Assembly: GCA_025997655.1 (NCBI GenBank)
Contig: BNUW01000011.1
Span: forward strand, 1-29,228
From: Spirochaetia bacterium
Lineage (GTDB): Bacteria; Spirochaetota; Spirochaetia; Treponematales; Breznakiellaceae
Length of the DNA stretch: 29,228 bases
Reading direction: 5' to 3'
Shown here: one piece after another, positions 22,100 through 29,228 of the stretch
Position numbering within the stretch: the stretch's first letter is position 1
Layout: every line of letters begins with the position of its first letter
The notes under the pieces: generated by a model
What the model was told of the DNA's origin: nothing
Databases searched by the model: none
The model's input: the letters and a program-made list of their open reading frames with translations, nothing else
Made by a program: the position numbers and the translations under genes

Positions 22100-22362
22100 T
22101 CATTGGAAATAAAGATGTGTATGTTAATCCTGTCTACGTAAAAATGACCGATAAGCCTATTGTCTTCACAATTCGTGTCCCGGTGACTTCCGACGGAGGA
22201 AAGAATTTTTCTTATAAGTCTTGTGAACTTACACTCTCCAAACTTGCCGACCTCAAGGGTGGAGATGTTCTGACGCTGAAATATATGTATCAGACGCAGA
22301 CTTTCGCCTTCGTTGATGCTACAGGAAATATCGTTCAGCAAACGATACCTACATTTAAGTAA
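22100..22362 (+). pseudogene. C-terminal remnant of an unidentified gene
   Basis: The plus-strand frame from about 22100 reads like a real protein end: V-Y-V-N-P-V-Y-V-K-M, then I-V-F-T-I-R-V-P-V-T-S, F-S-Y-K-S-C-E-L-T-L-S-K-L and F-A-F-V-D-A-T-G-N-I, with a beta-rich pattern. The first in-frame ATG (22144) would give 72 residues but has no ribosome binding site, and upstream the frame runs antisense into the small gene at 21829-22080. The most likely story is that the 5' part of a larger gene, perhaps an envelope protein, was replaced when the island formed. The family is not recognised. Confidence 0.45.
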
Positions 22363-22383
22363 AATAAGTTCAGACTTATGCCT

Positions 22384-22419
22384 GGGGGTGGCGGAACGGT
22401 GTAAGCCGTTCTCCGCCCC
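22384..22419. terminator. GC-rich hairpin between accessory island and epmA
   Basis: GGCGGAACGG (22390-22399) pairs with CCGTTCTCCGCC (22406-22417) with a two-base bulge, extended by outer G/C pairs. It lies 25 bases past the epmA stop on the minus strand and just after the plus-strand remnant. No U-tract is seen on either strand, so terminator status is tentative. Confidence 0.45.
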
Positions 22420-22441
22420 GCTCCACATGACGATTATGGTT

Positions 22442-23413
22442 TTATATACTGTTCATAGGGAAGGGCAGCACCGAGTCTATGCTTGACCTGCCTGTCAGGG
22501 CCATCACCAGCCGGTCCAGCCCCATGGCTACCCCGGAGCATTGCGGAAAATCAAGAAAGTTCCGCCAATAATCTCCGTCGAGCCGGTGGGGAACCAGGGC
22601 GGTTTGGTTTTTCAGGGCGCCCTCCCGTTCAAAGTACCGGCGTACCTCGTTGGGATCGGTTTCCTCGGAATAACAGTTTGCCAGTTCTATCCCCCGCACA
22701 TAGAGCTCCCAGCGCTCCACGGTTTTGCCGTCCGGGCTTTTTTTGGCAAGGCAGGGGACAAAGGCGGGGTAATCTGTTATCGCCACCATCCGGTCCTTAG
22801 GCAGGGCCGGTTCCACGGCGTGGATAAAAATCAAGTCGTAGAGCGCCGGAGTGTCCAATCTTTCAGGGGGGCTTAGTCCCCGTTTCCGTGCCTCATCCTC
22901 CAGGGTCCCTTTTTCGACGGCCTCAAAAAGACTAAACCCGGCCCATTGTGAAAAGGCTTCCTCCATGGTGATACGCAGGAAGGGCGGTCGGAGATTGGAC
23001 TGCCCGGCATCGCCCAACAGACTCGTGACAAGTTCTTCGGTGAGGGTAAGGCTGTCGAGGTAATGAGCGCCCATGGTGTAGTATTCCAGCATGGTGAATT
23101 CCGGGCTGTGGAGATGCCCGGTGGACTCCCCGTTCCGGAAGCACTTGCAAATTTGATACAAGCTGACCCGGTGCCGGGCGATAAGCTTTTTCATCCAGAT
23201 TTCCGGGGAGGGGATAAGCCAGTAGGGCATTGCCGTTCGGGTTTTGCTGTTCGGCGGCGCAAGGTAAGCGCTTTCAAAAACCTCCAGACAGGTTTCCGGG
23301 ATCAGGTCCGGGGCAAGGAGGGGGGTATCCGCCTCCAGATAATTCCGTGTATCAAAAAAGGCGCGGATTAAGCGGAAAATTCGGGCACGTTCCCACAATA
23401 GTTCAATGTCCAT
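22442..23413 (-). CDS. epmA: Elongation factor P lysyl-transferase (EpmA/PoxA/GenX)
   Basis: A 323-residue class II aminoacyl-tRNA-synthetase-like enzyme without an anticodon domain, the length expected for EpmA. It attaches lysine to a conserved lysine of EF-P. Class II motif 2 appears as C-F-R-N-G-E followed by H-S-P-E-F-T-M-L-E-Y-Y, and motif 3 as G-V-A-M-G-L-D-R-L-V-M-A-L-T-G. The N-terminal motif 1 region (F-F-D-T-R-N-Y-L-E-A-D-T-P-L-L) is intact. The gene starts 20 bases after the ABC-transporter ATPase on the same strand, so it is probably the last gene of that operon. EpmB and EF-P genes are not in the window. Confidence 0.93.
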   Translation of the reverse strand: MDIELLWERARIFRLIRAFFDTRNYLEADTPLLAPDLIPETCLEVFESAYLAPPNSKTRTAMPYWLIPSPEIWMKKLIARHRVSLYQICKCFRNGESTGHLHSPEFTMLEYYTMGAHYLDSLTLTEELVTSLLGDAGQSNLRPPFLRITMEEAFSQWAGFSLFEAVEKGTLEDEARKRGLSPPERLDTPALYDLIFIHAVEPALPKDRMVAITDYPAFVPCLAKKSPDGKTVERWELYVRGIELANCYSEETDPNEVRRYFEREGALKNQTALVPHRLDGDYWRNFLDFPQCSGVAMGLDRLVMALTGRSSIDSVLPFPMNSI

Positions 23414-23433
23414 GGTTTAAAACACGCGGCGAG

Positions 23434-24213
23434 CTAAAGCACGCTCTGCAAAAACTGCCGGGTCCTCTCGTTACTTGGGTTGGTAAACATATCCCTGGGA
23501 TGGCCGGTTTCCAGGATGGACCCTTCAAACATAAAGACCACCTTATCCGCCGCGTCCCGGGCAAAGTTCATTTCGTGGGTCACCACCAGCATGGTCATTC
23601 CCCCCTGGGCGAGGCTTTTCATGACGGAAAGGACTTCCCCCACCAGTTCAGGGTCCAGGGCGGAGGTGGGCTCGTCGAAGAGCATTATCTTAGGCTCCAT
23701 GGCCAGGGCGCGGGCTATGGCCACCCGCTGCTGCTGGCCGCCGGACAACTGGGAAGGATACGCATCGGTTTTGTCCGCCAGCCCCACCCGGTCCAGAAGT
23801 ATCCGGGCCCGTTCCCGCGCTTCCTCCTCCGAAATTTTCCGCACATGCATGGGACTCAGTATCAGGTTTTCTATGGCGGTTTTATGGGGGAACAGGTTGA
23901 AGTTTTGGAACACCATTCCTACTTCAAGCAGGGCCTTCACCTGTTCATGGTGGGGCAGTTTTAGGGTGTCCGCCCCATCAACGCAGTCAAAGAGCAGTTT
24001 ATCGTCAATATAAATTTTGCCGCTGTCGATCTTTTCCAGCCGGTTGAGGGAGCGCAGAAACGTTGATTTGCCCGCCCCCGATGGGCCGATGATGCAGACC
24101 ACTTCCTGCTGTTCCACCGTGAGGGATACGTTTTTCAGCACCTCCAGGGGAGGGCGGCCCGAGGTCCGGGAATTGAAGGTCTTGCAGACATCCACCGTTT
24201 TAATCATGCTCAT
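23434..24213 (-). CDS. Polar amino acid ABC transporter ATPase
   Basis: A 259-residue ABC ATPase of the GlnQ/HisP type that drives uptake of a polar amino acid. Walker A is GPSGAGKST (residues 43-51), the signature [17 protein letters not shown] is complete, Walker B reads [13 protein letters not shown], and the switch histidine is in V-V-T-H-E-M. The start codon overlaps the permease stop by four bases (ATGA). With the permease and the binding lipoprotein it completes a three-gene importer. Confidence 0.95.
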   Translation of the reverse strand: MSMIKTVDVCKTFNSRTSGRPPLEVLKNVSLTVEQQEVVCIIGPSGAGKSTFLRSLNRLEKIDSGKIYIDDKLLFDCVDGADTLKLPHHEQVKALLEVGMVFQNFNLFPHKTAIENLILSPMHVRKISEEEARERARILLDRVGLADKTDAYPSQLSGGQQQRVAIARALAMEPKIMLFDEPTSALDPELVGEVLSVMKSLAQGGMTMLVVTHEMNFARDAADKVVFMFEGSILETGHPRDMFTNPSNERTRQFLQSVL

Positions 24214-24887
24214 AGGTACACCGAATACTTTTTTTCTAACTTATGGAAGATAAAAGTAAACACCGCAGTAATGATAAGATACAGTATCATTGCGGGGATA
24301 TAGACCAGGGGGGAACGGGTTGAGGATTCAATATTTCTCATAGCTTTAGTAATATCAGTGAGCGCTATCATGGATACTAATGATGCGTCTTTAAGGATCA
24401 TGATAAATTCATTGCCAATCGGCGGTATAAGGCGCCTGATGGCCTGGGGTACTATCACCAGGCTCATGGCCTTGGAATAGGAAAGCCCCAGTGCGCGGGA
24501 AGCTTCGAACTGGCCCTTATCAATGCTCTGAATCGCCGCCCTGATGATCTCCGCACAATAGGCGGCGGAATTCAGGGCAAAAGCGATAACGGCAGGAATA
24601 AACCGGTTAAGAAATTGATTCCCCGTTTCGATGTTAAAGACTGGTGATATCAGGGGCAGCGCATAGTAGATAAAGAAAAGCTGCATCAAAAGGGGGGTGC
24701 CCCGGAAAAAGAAAATGTACGCGCTGCAAAGTCTGTTGACCCACCGGTACTTCGATATCTTCCCCAGGGCGAGGAAGAGACTCAGCACAATCCCTGCCGA
24801 AACAGAGAGGAGGGTGAGCCCGATGGTAACCCTGGCGCCTCCCAAAAGCGAAGGCGCCCAGGAGATCATCCTTTGCAGCGTTTCCAT
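24210..24887 (-). CDS. Polar amino acid ABC transporter permease
   Basis: A 225-residue HisM/GlnP-type inner-membrane permease with about five transmembrane helices. The early segment [16 protein letters not shown] is the family signature, and the cytoplasmic EAA loop reads [24 protein letters not shown], which contacts the ATPase. A single permease gene implies a homodimer. It starts nine bases after the binding-protein stop and overlaps the ATPase start. Confidence 0.94.
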   Translation of the reverse strand: METLQRMISWAPSLLGGARVTIGLTLLSVSAGIVLSLFLALGKISKYRWVNRLCSAYIFFFRGTPLLMQLFFIYYALPLISPVFNIETGNQFLNRFIPAVIAFALNSAAYCAEIIRAAIQSIDKGQFEASRALGLSYSKAMSLVIVPQAIRRLIPPIGNEFIMILKDASLVSMIALTDITKAMRNIESSTRSPLVYIPAMILYLIITAVFTFIFHKLEKKYSVYL

Positions 24888-24896
24888 TTTGTTTCC

Positions 24897-25715
24897 CTAC
24901 TTCCTTGCCGGGCTGACCATGTCTACGCCGCCGAAGATTTCCTTGGAAATCCTGAGCATGGTACCGTCGGCAAAGAGGGCGTCCAGGGCCTTGTCCAGCT
25001 CGGCAGTCAGGGCGTCATTTCCCTTCTTTAAACAGATGCCGAAAAATTCATCCGCAGGGCCCTGCCATACGAGTTCGAAGGGGGTGTCCGCAGGGGCGAC
25101 ATAGTCAACCGCCACGAGGCTGTCGGTGACAACGGCGTCCAGCCGGCCAAGCCGTAATTCGTTAAAGCAGTTCATCACATGGTCATACTCGTAGGGGGTG
25201 AATTCAAGGCCCTTTTCGGCAAGATTGGCCATGTAGAAATCCGCCGTGGTTTCAGCCTGATAGGCCACACCCAGCCCGGTAAGTTCGGTGGGATTTCTGG
25301 CGGTAACCTTGCTGCCCTTGAGGAGCACCAAAGCCATGGCATTCCCCACATAGGGCTTGGTAAAATTATGGGCCGCAATCCTGGCATCGGTTATCGTTAC
25401 CGCCGACATGATACAGTCATACTTCCCGGTATCCACCCCCGCGAAAATCCCATCCCAGGCAGTGTCGATAAACTTAACCTTGAGCCCCAGTTTCTCAGCC
25501 AGGGCCTTTCCCATAGCCACATCAAATCCGATGGGGGTAACCCCGTCCGTGTCATAGTACTCCATGGGGGGATACTCAATGGCCATCCCTATACTGAGCA
25601 CCCCTTCTTCAATGGTCAGCTTGCCGGATTTGGCTTTCTTGCTGCACCCCGTAAAGACGCCGCAGACCAGAATGCCGACCAGGACCAAACTTGCAATTTT
25701 CACTGTTGATTTCAT
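24897..25715 (-). CDS. Amino acid ABC transporter substrate-binding lipoprotein
   Basis: A 272-residue family 3 solute-binding protein. The N-terminus M-K-S-T-V-K, a hydrophobic stretch and the lipobox V-F-T-G-C (Cys24) mark it as a lipoprotein held on the outer face of the inner membrane. The mature domain shows the SBP_bac_3 pattern: I-G-F-D-V-A-M-G-K-A-L-A-E-K-L, W-D-G-I-F-A-G-V-D-T-G-K-Y-D, and I-T-D-A-R near residue 110, where Asp/Arg bind the amino acid. The ATG at 25715 follows GGAGGAGG; an in-frame ATG 15 bases upstream is not needed. First gene of the importer operon, read from a strong promoter. Exact substrate unknown. Confidence 0.93.
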   Translation of the reverse strand: MKSTVKIASLVLVGILVCGVFTGCSKKAKSGKLTIEEGVLSIGMAIEYPPMEYYDTDGVTPIGFDVAMGKALAEKLGLKVKFIDTAWDGIFAGVDTGKYDCIMSAVTITDARIAAHNFTKPYVGNAMALVLLKGSKVTARNPTELTGLGVAYQAETTADFYMANLAEKGLEFTPYEYDHVMNCFNELRLGRLDAVVTDSLVAVDYVAPADTPFELVWQGPADEFFGICLKKGNDALTAELDKALDALFADGTMLRISKEIFGGVDMVSPARK

Positions 25716-25738
25716 CAATTCCTCCTCCAAATGTTGGG

Positions 25739-25768
25739 AGTATACCGTGTATTTTTATTCTCTGTCAA
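25739..25768 (-). promoter_or_regulatory. Promoter of the amino-acid importer operon
   Basis: On the minus strand TTGACA (25768-25763) and TATACT (25744-25739) are 18 bases apart; predicted start near 25732, just before the GGAGGAGG of the binding protein. Confidence 0.75.
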
Positions 25769-25787
25769 GAAAACGCAACCCCTCCAC

Positions 25788-25817
25788 TTGTGGGTTATGC
25801 CGAATTCGGGGTATAGT
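25788..25817 (+). promoter_or_regulatory. Promoter of the membrane hydrolase-like gene
   Basis: TTGTGG (25788-25793) and TATAGT (25812-25817) with an 18-base spacer. The predicted start at about 25824 leaves a 5' leader of two bases or so before the ATG at 25826, and no Shine-Dalgarno sequence is present. The -35 is off-consensus, so confidence is moderate. Confidence 0.5.
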
Positions 25818-25825
25818 GCCTGAGC

Positions 25826-27268
25826 ATGTGGGAACTTGGCATTCTGGAACTGCTTATCGCCTTTTTTCTGCTCCTCCCCCTTATCAGGCCGTTTATCAAG
25901 GGGCTCTGGCCCATGGACGGGCTGGCGGCGCTCCCCCTGCTTGCCCTGGGGGTGGCCGCCGGGCTTTTTCCCGCCTATGGCATCCGGCCCGAATGTTTTC
26001 CCCTGATCCTCTATGTGATTATCGCCAATATCGCCAATCTTCCCGCTTTGGGCGCCGTTTTCAGGCACCTTAAAAACGATGATTTCCGGGATCGGGGGCT
26101 CTTCTCTACGGGGCTCTTGGTGAGCCTGCTCATCGCGGTCACCGCCCTGGCGTTTTATTTTGTCCCTGCCTTTGATATGCGCATGGCCGATTCCGGGGTG
26201 CGTACCGCTCTGGTCCAGGACACCGGGCGGAATGTCAATGGACGTCCTGTCCAACTGTTCCTGCGTATCTACGAACCGGATATGGGAAGCGAAGTTCCGG
26301 AAAAGCGCGCATTGATGGTCCTTATCCCCCCGGCGGCGGGTTCCCTGATGACGGTGGACCGGCTCTGCGGGGAACTCTCCCGGCGGGGTTTTACGGTGCT
26401 GACCTATTCCCGGAAGGGTATCGACTCCCCGGCAATCGGGGATACGAGGAAAAAGCTGCCCCTTTCTCCGGCCCGGAATATGCGGCTTCTGCGGATCATC
26501 CTCCAGGGGACCGAATGGGCGGCGGCAAATAAGCTGGGCCGCGCCCTGGAGGAAGAACGGAAACGGGACCTGCTATTCTTGCTGGGGAATTTACCGTTGA
26601 TTGATATGGACCGGGAGCAGGTGTTTATCGCCGGGTTTGGTGCGGGGGGCGCCGCAGCGATTATCCTGACGGCAAGCCCGGGATTTGCCGCCGCCCACCC
26701 CGCCGTACAGGGGATTATCGGCCTGGAATGTCCCATTCTGTCCTCCCTGGAGCAGGAACCGGTGAAGTCCCTGGGGGTATCACGGGAGGAAGCGGGGTGG
26801 CTGCGGTTTTTTTGGGCGAACCTTGGCAACCGATTTGCCAATCTTAGGCCGGGAAGGGTCAAGGGCATTGAAAACCCTCCCCTGCCGGAGGTTCCCGCTT
26901 TTTACATCCTCTCCGACCGGGCTTTGTATGCACAGCGCCGGGGAAACCGGTATATGAGTATCCTGGAGAGTTTCCGAATGGGGACCAGCCCGGCAGCCCT
27001 GGCAATAGTTCCCGGCGCGGGCCCCCTGGACTATTCGGATGTCCCGGAAAAATACCCCCTCCTCAGCCTGCTCTTTTCAGGGGATGCAGAGCCGGTCTGG
27101 ACACGGGAAGACTATCTTGGCGGAACCGCCTCCCTGATAATCAATTTTGCCGCCGCCCTTTCGCCGGATCGCCCGGTCTTTAACCGCACGGTTCTGGACC
27201 GCTCCATCTCCATTGATACCAACAGGGCTTGGAATTTGACGGCCCCCGGGTATATACTGGGCCTATGA
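25826..27268 (+). CDS. Membrane-anchored alpha/beta-hydrolase-like protein lacking the serine
   Basis: A 480-residue protein. Residues 1-115 contain about four hydrophobic helices; the rest is an extracytoplasmic or cytoplasmic domain that looks like an alpha/beta hydrolase. L-M-V-L-I-P-P-A-A-G (163-172) resembles the oxyanion strand, F-T-V-L-T-Y-S-R-K-G follows, and V-F-I-A-G-F-G-A-G-G (267-275) sits where the nucleophile elbow G-x-S-x-G should be, with Gly272 in place of Ser. F-Y-I-L-S-D-R and I-V-P-G-A-G-P-L may be the Asp and a His-less loop. A pseudo-enzyme is therefore likely. The stop overlaps the Nif3-like start (ATGA). Confidence 0.65.
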   Translation: MWELGILELLIAFFLLLPLIRPFIKGLWPMDGLAALPLLALGVAAGLFPAYGIRPECFPLILYVIIANIANLPALGAVFRHLKNDDFRDRGLFSTGLLVSLLIAVTALAFYFVPAFDMRMADSGVRTALVQDTGRNVNGRPVQLFLRIYEPDMGSEVPEKRALMVLIPPAAGSLMTVDRLCGELSRRGFTVLTYSRKGIDSPAIGDTRKKLPLSPARNMRLLRIILQGTEWAAANKLGRALEEERKRDLLFLLGNLPLIDMDREQVFIAGFGAGGAAAIILTASPGFAAAHPAVQGIIGLECPILSSLEQEPVKSLGVSREEAGWLRFFWANLGNRFANLRPGRVKGIENPPLPEVPAFYILSDRALYAQRRGNRYMSILESFRMGTSPAALAIVPGAGPLDYSDVPEKYPLLSLLFSGDAEPVWTREDYLGGTASLIINFAAALSPDRPVFNRTVLDRSISIDTNRAWNLTAPGYILGL

Positions 27269-28026
27269 CATCCCGCACATTGGACACCTATTTCAGAAAA
27301 CTTCTGGACCTTGAAGGATTTGCCGCTGCGGACCCTTCGCTGAACGGCATTCAGGTGGACAATGACGGGGCGGCAATTACCAAAATCGCCTTTGCGGTAG
27401 ATGCCTGCCTGGAAACTTTTCAGCGGGCCGCAGACAGCGGGGCGGGGATGCTCTTTGTACACCACGGCCTGTTCTGGGGTCAGCCTTTGCGCATTACCGG
27501 GGGGCACCGGGAACGCATCCGGGTCCTGCTGGATCACAACATAGCCCTCTACGCCGTCCACCTGCCCCTGGACCAGCACCCAAGCCTGGGAAACAACGCA
27601 GCCCTGGCGGAACTGCTGGGGATTGAATCGCCGGAACCCTTTGGTGAATACCATGGCCGGAAAATCGGGTATAAGGGCGCCCTTTCCAAGCCCCTTACCA
27701 TAGAAGAGGCGCTTAAGCGGATAAGCTTTAAGGACCGGCCGCCCTTGGGGGTATACCCCTTTGGCAAACGGGAAAGCATCAACTGCGCGGTGATCGCCGG
27801 GGGCGCCGCCGACGAGGCTCTCCAGGCATTGGACGAGGGGCTCGACCTGTATGTTACCGGGGAAATGTCCCATCAAGTGTATCACCAGGCGCTGGAAGGG
27901 CGCCTTAACATGATCGCCGGGGGGCATTATTCCACCGAAGTATGGGGGGTCAGGCGGATCATGGAACACTGCGCCGCCCAACTGAACCTGGACGTGGAGT
28001 TTATCGACGCCCCCACCGGCCTATAA
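27265..28026 (+). CDS. Nif3-like dinuclear metal centre protein
   Basis: A 253-residue member of the NIF3/DUF34 family, which forms hexameric rings with a dinuclear metal site. The family's metal ligands are visible: F-V-H-H-G-L-F-W-G near residue 65, H-L-P-L-D-Q-H-P near 95-102, and G-G-H-Y-S-T-E near the C-terminus. The central G-E-M-S-H-Q segment is also typical. The ATG at 27265 overlaps the previous stop by four bases and matches the family N-terminus; a start 36 bases upstream is rejected. A metal-dependent hydrolase or cofactor-repair role has been proposed for the family, but the function is not settled. lspA follows ten bases later. Confidence 0.9.
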   Translation: MTSRTLDTYFRKLLDLEGFAAADPSLNGIQVDNDGAAITKIAFAVDACLETFQRAADSGAGMLFVHHGLFWGQPLRITGGHRERIRVLLDHNIALYAVHLPLDQHPSLGNNAALAELLGIESPEPFGEYHGRKIGYKGALSKPLTIEEALKRISFKDRPPLGVYPFGKRESINCAVIAGGAADEALQALDEGLDLYVTGEMSHQVYHQALEGRLNMIAGGHYSTEVWGVRRIMEHCAAQLNLDVEFIDAPTGL

Positions 28027-28036
28027 AGGAATAGAA

Positions 28037-28600
28037 ATGAAAAATACGGATATAAGCAACGATACGAACGTACTGATCCTCAAGCTGCGGCCCTTCCTGT
28101 TGACCGGCCTCATCATTCTGGCGGATCAACTGGTCAAGAGCTTTATTGTAAAAAAGTGGCCCCTCGGGAACGGGGGGGTATTTATTACGGATGTATTCAA
28201 CAACGACCTTCTCTGGATTATCCATGTGCGGAACAAGGCCATCGCCTTTAGCCTGGGGCATACCCTGCCGGATACCCTGCGGCCTATTCTGTTTATCATC
28301 CTGCCCTTACTGGTGCTGGGCCTTCTGTGCGTCTACTATTTCAAGACCAACGACCTGACCCGTGTCCAGCGCTGGGCATTTGCGGGGATCATCGGCGGCG
28401 GTATCGGCAATATCATCGACCGTATCTTCCGGCCCGACGGGGTGGTGGACTTTATCAGCGTCAAGTTTTTCGGCCTCCTGGGGTTCGACCGGTGGCCCAC
28501 CTTCAACATTGCCGATTCCAGTGTGGTAATCTGCGGTATTCTCCTGTTCCTGACGATCATCTTCTTCCCCGCGACCCCCAAGGAGAAACCCGGTGAATAA
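28037..28600 (+). CDS. lspA: Lipoprotein signal peptidase (signal peptidase II)
   Basis: A 187-residue inner-membrane aspartyl protease that removes signal peptides from lipidated prolipoproteins, such as the two lipoproteins encoded in this window. Four hydrophobic helices are visible. The catalytic pair is Asp138 in G-V-V-D-F-I-S-V and Asp160 in F-N-I-A-D-S-S, with the flanking G-N-I-I-D-R-I and an early A-D-Q-L-V-K. The N-terminus has about 18 extra hydrophilic residues before the first helix. The stop overlaps the GTG of the next gene, so the two are coupled. Confidence 0.95.
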   Translation: MKNTDISNDTNVLILKLRPFLLTGLIILADQLVKSFIVKKWPLGNGGVFITDVFNNDLLWIIHVRNKAIAFSLGHTLPDTLRPILFIILPLLVLGLLCVYYFKTNDLTRVQRWAFAGIIGGGIGNIIDRIFRPDGVVDFISVKFFGLLGFDRWPTFNIADSSVVICGILLFLTIIFFPATPKEKPGE

Positions 28601-28868
28601 GAAAACGAATACCCTGTTGTTTATCCTGGCCGCCACGCTTGCAAACATTGTGTTGACCCTTATCAGTTTTTTTATATTCTATCTGCTCTACGCAGTATTG
28701 CTCTCGCCCCGGCTGCCGACGGATTCCGTAATCTGGTGCCTGGCACTCATTTTCCTGGCTGCCCTGGTGGTTTCTTTCCTGGTGTACCAGGCCCTGCTGA
28801 AGCTGTTCATGAAAAAAGTGAATGTGCAGAAATACTTTGATCCTATTTTTAACACCCGGAAAAAGTAA
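28593..28868 (+). CDS. Small two-helix membrane protein, hypothetical
   Basis: A 91-residue protein with two long hydrophobic helices (about residues 8-36 and 47-70), a short Pro-rich turn (L-S-P-R-L-P-T-D) and a basic C-terminal tail (F-M-K-K-V-N-V-Q-K-Y-F-D). It starts with GTG at 28593, eight bases after AAGGAG, and overlaps lspA by eight bases, so it is translated with lspA. No family is recognised; the tight coupling suggests a role linked to lipoprotein processing or envelope maintenance. No clear terminator follows. Confidence 0.75.
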   Translation: MNKKTNTLLFILAATLANIVLTLISFFIFYLLYAVLLSPRLPTDSVIWCLALIFLAALVVSFLVYQALLKLFMKKVNVQKYFDPIFNTRKK

Positions 28869-28924
28869 GTTATGTGCAATGCCCTACCTGTAAAAAATAA
28901 TAGTAAAAATATTTAAGAAATTAC

Positions 28925-28953
28925 TTGACATAATAAAATAATTATGATATAAG
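28925..28953 (+). promoter_or_regulatory. Promoter ahead of the window-end reading frame
   Basis: TTGACA (28925-28930) and TATAAG (28948-28953) with a 17-base spacer, then AAGGAG (28964-28969) and an ATG at 28976. The signals suggest that a real gene starts here. Confidence 0.6.
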
Positions 28954-28975
28954 TTTGCTTAACAAGGAGAATTTT

Positions 28976-29134
28976 ATGGAAAATATTACACCACCCCACA
29001 CCCCTCCCCCCTCCCTCCCCCCCCCTTCCTCCACCTCCCCCATCTCTCTTCCTTTCTATCTCAATACTCATCCTTATTTTTTTTTATTTTTTTTTTTATT
29101 TTTGTATTTTATTATTTATATTATATTTACATAA
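28976..29134 (+). other. Gene start running into low-complexity sequence
   Basis: The ATG at 28976 opens M-E-N-I-T and then the DNA turns into C-rich homopolymer tracts (about 28995-29040), pyrimidine-only sequence, and finally long T and A/T runs to the window end. The translation is Pro then Phe/Leu/Ile-rich and stops at 29134. This is not like coding sequence anywhere else in the window and may be a sequencing or assembly fault at a contig end. From 29135 to 29228 only A/T-rich sequence with no feature is seen. Confidence 0.5.
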
Positions 29135-29228
29135 ACAATATATAATAAAAATAAAAAAAATAAAAAATATATATAATGATTATGTTAATATAGTAATATA
29201 TGTTTTGAATTGTTTTTAGTTTTTTTTT

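Noticed and set aside
23230..23964. A 244-codon plus-strand frame over epmA and the ABC ATPase
   Set aside because: Overlaps two well-identified genes on the other strand; no family resemblance.

Overview
The window looks like a chromosomal segment of a free-living or gut-associated Treponema (spirochaete), probably of the termite-gut type. The grounds are protein resemblance and style: a GGGVY-repeat surface protein, a long phosphofructokinase of the spirochaete/plant-like clade, YgiQ, EpmA without a visible EpmB, lipoproteins with spirochaete-style lipoboxes, and moderately GC-rich housekeeping genes next to very AT-rich acquired genes. This is inference from recognition, not a database result. 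No rRNA, tRNA or CRISPR array was seen.

Layout: (1) 1-2533: 3' part of a beta-helix repeat surface protein, then a LiaF-like protein with its own promoter. (2) 2562-4643: a complete vitamin ECF transporter operon (folT-like, ecfA, ecfT) behind a strong promoter and a structured leader. (3) 4627-7555, minus strand: an NADPH-FMN-reductase-type iron-sulfur flavoprotein, a palindromic intergenic repeat, YgiQ radical SAM protein and a NifU-type Fe-S scaffold. (4) 7693-9054: phosphofructokinase, followed by a strong GC-rich RNA-like foldback. (5) 9236-12799, minus strand: an unknown protein, a SpoU/TrmH methyltransferase, an endonuclease/phosphatase-fold lipoprotein, and a cytidylate-kinase-like/BON fusion. 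(6) 12855-13740: a decayed island with a truncated ADP-ribosylglycohydrolase, an out-of-frame duplicated zinc ribbon and a palindrome. (7) 13826-17653: argG, a fused mtnA::class II aldolase, and mtnP. (8) 17663-17876: a MITE-like element with 18-bp terminal inverted repeats and a 10-bp target duplication. (9) 17921-19492: ychF and a cyclic-nucleotide-binding protein. (10) 19519-22420: an accessory island holding an insertion sequence, a Phd/ParE-type toxin-antitoxin pair inside long inverted repeats, a small protein and a gene remnant. (11) 22442-25715, minus strand: an amino-acid ABC transporter operon with epmA at its end. (12) 25826-28868: a membrane-anchored hydrolase-like protein, a Nif3-like protein, lspA and a small membrane protein. 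(13) 28925-29228: a promoter and gene start that run into extreme low-complexity sequence.

The most interesting points are the MtnP plus MtnA::aldolase set, which suggests methylthioadenosine is recycled through a short aldolase route; the MITE with intact target duplication; the cassette-like TA locus disturbed by an IS; an uncharacterised foldback RNA candidate after pfk; two promoters placed so that their transcripts would be leaderless or nearly so; and an intrinsic terminator whose stem also carries the ribosome binding site of the next gene.
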